Assembly (NCBI GenBank): GCA_021824175.1
Contig: JAKALP010000009.1
Span: forward strand, 124,001-188,000
Reading direction: 5' to 3'
DNA: 64,000 bases
From: Deltaproteobacteria bacterium
GTDB taxonomy: Bacteria; Desulfobacterota; Desulfobacteria; Desulfobacterales; Desulfosarcinaceae
Positions 62,160-64,000 of this stretch are shown piece by piece (positions within the stretch are counted from its first letter, which is position 1; each line of letters begins with the position of its first letter). The translations under genes and the position numbers were made by a program. Under the pieces are notes generated by a model that had not been told where the DNA came from, searched no databases, and saw only the letters and a list, made by a program, of their open reading frames with translations.

Positions 62160-62618
62160 ATGCGTGAAGTACTACCTTTAGAAAAATTCAAACAACTCGT
62201 CGGCCAGGAAAACGGCGCCTCCGACTGGATCTTGATCGATCAGGAGAGAATCAACCGCTTTGCCGATGTGACTGAAGATCATCAGTGGATTCATGTAGAC
62301 ATCGAAAAAGCCAAAAAAGGGCCGTTTGGCGCGCCCATCGCCCACGGATTTCTGATCCTGTCGCTGGTGCCGGTGTTCAGCTACTCCGGCAAATACGCCA
62401 TCGAGGGCGCCAAAATGGTGGTCAATTACGGCCTGAACAGGGTGCGATTCATCAATCCGGTGCCGGTAGGTTCGCGGTTGCGCTCCAAAATGGTGATTTC
62501 AGCCATCGAGGAGAAAAAGCCCGGCCAGATCCTGGTCACCAATACCCATACGATCGAAATCGAAGGAAAGGAAAAGCCGGCCTGCATCGCCGAGGCGCTG
62601 GGGATGTTCTTCCTGTAA
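62160..62618 (+). CDS. MaoC-like (R)-enoyl-CoA hydratase
   Basis: 152-residue hotdog-fold hydratase. The catalytic dyad region reads INRFADVTEDHQWIHVDIEKAKKGPFGAPIAHGFLILSL, with the D-x4-H motif of R-specific hydratases. It would add water across trans-2-enoyl-CoA. AAAGGAG precedes the ATG. It lies 31 bp after hypA and could act on acyl-CoA products of the reductase-type operon, which is inference. Confidence 0.93.
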   Translation: MREVLPLEKFKQLVGQENGASDWILIDQERINRFADVTEDHQWIHVDIEKAKKGPFGAPIAHGFLILSLVPVFSYSGKYAIEGAKMVVNYGLNRVRFINPVPVGSRLRSKMVISAIEEKKPGQILVTNTHTIEIEGKEKPACIAEALGMFFL

Positions 62619-62626
62619 TGGAGTTG

Positions 62627-64000
62627 TTATAAACCGTATTTTTTAATTTTTCGAAAAAGAGTCGTCCTGGAGATATTGAGCCTTTCGGCGATTTGCTTTT
62701 GCTGAAATTTCAGATCCAGCATTTTGCGGATCAGTTGTTTCTCTTTTTCCACTGGAGGTTCCAGCTCTTCGGATTGCTGCGGCACCGGTTTGGTTTTCAA
62801 AATCTCATTGGGGATCAAGTCGCTGGTCAGTGTGTTGGCGCCGGCAAAGTTCATCATGCGCTCAACGACATTTTGCAGCTCCCGGACATTGCCCGGCCAG
62901 GGGTAGTGTAAAAAGGCCTCCAAGATCCGCTGGTCGACATGCTGGATCTGTTTTCCCAGTTTCTCTTCAAACCTTTTAATGAACCAATGGGTCAGTAACG
63001 GGACATCGTCCGGGCGCTCACATAAGGGAATCATCTCGATGTTGAACACATTGATGCGATAGAAAAGATCTTCACGGAAATTGCCCCTGGTGATCTCTTC
63101 TCTCAGATTCTTATTGGTGGCGGTGATGACGCGCACATCGATTTTACGGGTCTGTTTGCCGCCAATACGCGTCACCAGCTTGTCTTCGATCACCCGCAGC
63201 AGCACGCTCTGCAACTCCAGAGGCAGCTCGGCGATCTCATCCAGAAAAATGGTGCCGCCGTCGGCCAGTTCAAACTTGCCCTGGTGGCCGCCGCGCCGTG
63301 CGCCGGTAAAGGCCCCTTCTTCATGGCCGAAGAGTTCGCTGGCCAGCAGGTCCCTGGGAATGGCGCCGCAGTTGATGGCCACGAAGGGGCCGTTTCTGCG
63401 CCGGCTGGCATTGTGAATCGATTGGGCGAAGATATCTTTTCCGGTGCCGCTTTTTCCCAGCAGCAGCACATTGGAATCATTTTGGGCCATAATCTTGGCC
63501 TGTTCCATGGTAATCAGAAAACGGGGATTGCGGCCGCAAATGTCTTCGAAGTGATAAATTGCCCGGGCGCCCAGCATGGTGGTGAGCATGGTCTTGGCCC
63601 GCTGGATTTCATTGAGAACGATGATCTTGCCGATACTTTTGTTTTCAGCGGAGAGGATGGGGGTGATGGTCACGGTATAGTCGTTCCAGGCGCCCTTGGA
63701 AAAGATACGCACCTCTTGATCGGTGACGCGTTCGTTGTCTTCGATCAAACGCAGCAGGCCGACGTTATTCTTTGCCAACACAGCGTTTAGAGTGGCGCCT
63801 TCCACCTGGCCGGCGGATAATTCAAGAAGCTTTTTGGCTGGATCATTGATCAGCGAAATAATGCCGTCATTGTCTACGGCCATCATGGCCTCCATGATGG
63901 AGGCGATCACGCTTTGCTGGAAGCGGTAAGCGCGCTGGCGCTCGGCAAAGGCCTGGCGGGTGCGCAGTTCATTTTCAACGGCATAGGCGGCGGCCACGAC
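62627..64000 (-). CDS. Sigma-54-dependent transcriptional activator (partial, 5' end beyond window)
   Basis: At least 456 residues; the N-terminus lies past the right edge. The visible start MAAAYAVENELRT is typical of the end of a GAF-type domain in AcoR-like activators. A PAS domain (EAMMAVDNDGIISLINDPAKKLLEL) follows. The AAA+ core has GKSGTGKDIFAQSIH (Walker A), ELFGHEEGAFTGA (sigma-54 contact) and GTIFLDEIAELP (Walker B). A Fis-type HTH (KQIAERLNISRTTLFRKIKKYGL) ends it. It is convergent with maoC and probably regulates genes to its right or this catabolic region. Confidence 0.95.
   Translation of the reverse strand, partial: VVAAAYAVENELRTRQAFAERQRAYRFQQSVIASIMEAMMAVDNDGIISLINDPAKKLLELSAGQVEGATLNAVLAKNNVGLLRLIEDNERVTDQEVRIFSKGAWNDYTVTITPILSAENKSIGKIIVLNEIQRAKTMLTTMLGARAIYHFEDICGRNPRFLITMEQAKIMAQNDSNVLLLGKSGTGKDIFAQSIHNASRRRNGPFVAINCGAIPRDLLASELFGHEEGAFTGARRGGHQGKFELADGGTIFLDEIAELPLELQSVLLRVIEDKLVTRIGGKQTRKIDVRVITATNKNLREEITRGNFREDLFYRINVFNIEMIPLCERPDDVPLLTHWFIKRFEEKLGKQIQHVDQRILEAFLHYPWPGNVRELQNVVERMMNFAGANTLTSDLIPNEILKTKPVPQQSEELEPPVEKEKQLIRKMLDLKFQQKQIAERLNISRTTLFRKIKKYGL

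Overview
The window looks like a chromosomal segment of a GC-rich anaerobe, most probably a member of the Desulfobacterota (former Deltaproteobacteria). Supporting signs are a periplasmic-type [NiFe] hydrogenase with a haem-binding chemoreceptor, an ATP-dependent benzoyl-CoA-reductase-type enzyme, rubrerythrin, an ADP-forming acyl-CoA synthetase, C4-dicarboxylate/aspartate metabolism, methylglyoxal synthase and a sigma-54 activator. I see no rRNA, tRNA, CRISPR array or prophage. The taxonomic call is an inference from gene content.

Layout. 1-24.4 kb is almost entirely minus strand: an RND efflux adaptor; a carbohydrate block (GH13 amylase-like enzyme, GH63 glucosidase, glucokinase, AI-2E-type permease, pyruvate kinase, class II aldolase); a small Cys-rich exported protein; a REP-associated tyrosine transposase (RAYT); an aspartate/C4-dicarboxylate block (two solute-binding proteins, a DAACS symporter, an aspartase fused to a cyclic-nucleotide-binding-like domain, a Dcu antiporter); a DUF3300/DUF2950 pair; a K+-channel-like protein; an amidase. 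24.9-30.6 kb holds VapBC, an ADP-forming acyl-CoA synthetase behind a good sigma-70 promoter with a TetR-like operator, a decayed MscS gene, mgsA, rubrerythrin and a Cys-rich peptide. 31-36.8 kb holds trpS, an aconitase, a universal stress protein, three small proteins (two very Cys-rich) and an unrecognised 445-residue protein. 36.9-47.7 kb holds a hybrid histidine kinase, ubiE and ubiG, a GntR regulator translationally coupled to trpB-trpA, truD and a carboxyltransferase. 48-64 kb holds a haem MCP coupled to a [NiFe] hydrogenase, a divergent four-gene benzoyl-CoA-reductase-type operon (C-B-ATPase-ATPase), a PL9-like polysaccharide lyase lipoprotein, an MBL hydrolase, a ferredoxin-domain protein, hypA, a MaoC hydratase and a partial sigma-54 regulator.

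The most striking feature is the intergenic DNA. Nearly every gap carries a short-unit repeat structure, from at least eight unrelated sequence families: 8-bp CCCGTTGG, 8-bp CGTTGATT, 8-bp AAGGGACT, 6-bp GTACTC, and units built on AGAAGTCAG, CGCAGAGG and CGCAAAGACG, plus GTAG-headed REPs. Most share one architecture: a left arm of tandem units, a short loop, and a right arm that is the reverse complement. Many arrays start exactly at the stop codon of a gene. In several cases the repeat itself supplies the stop codon (glk, trpA, bcrB-like gene, a solute-binding protein). A RAYT flanked by matching GTAG REPs is present and can explain the REP family. I cannot name an enzyme for the other families.

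The genes suggest an organism that takes up and deaminates aspartate to fumarate, handles sugars through glycolysis, oxidises or recycles H2 in the periplasm, and reductively activates aromatic-type acyl-CoA esters using low-potential electrons from ferredoxin-like proteins.
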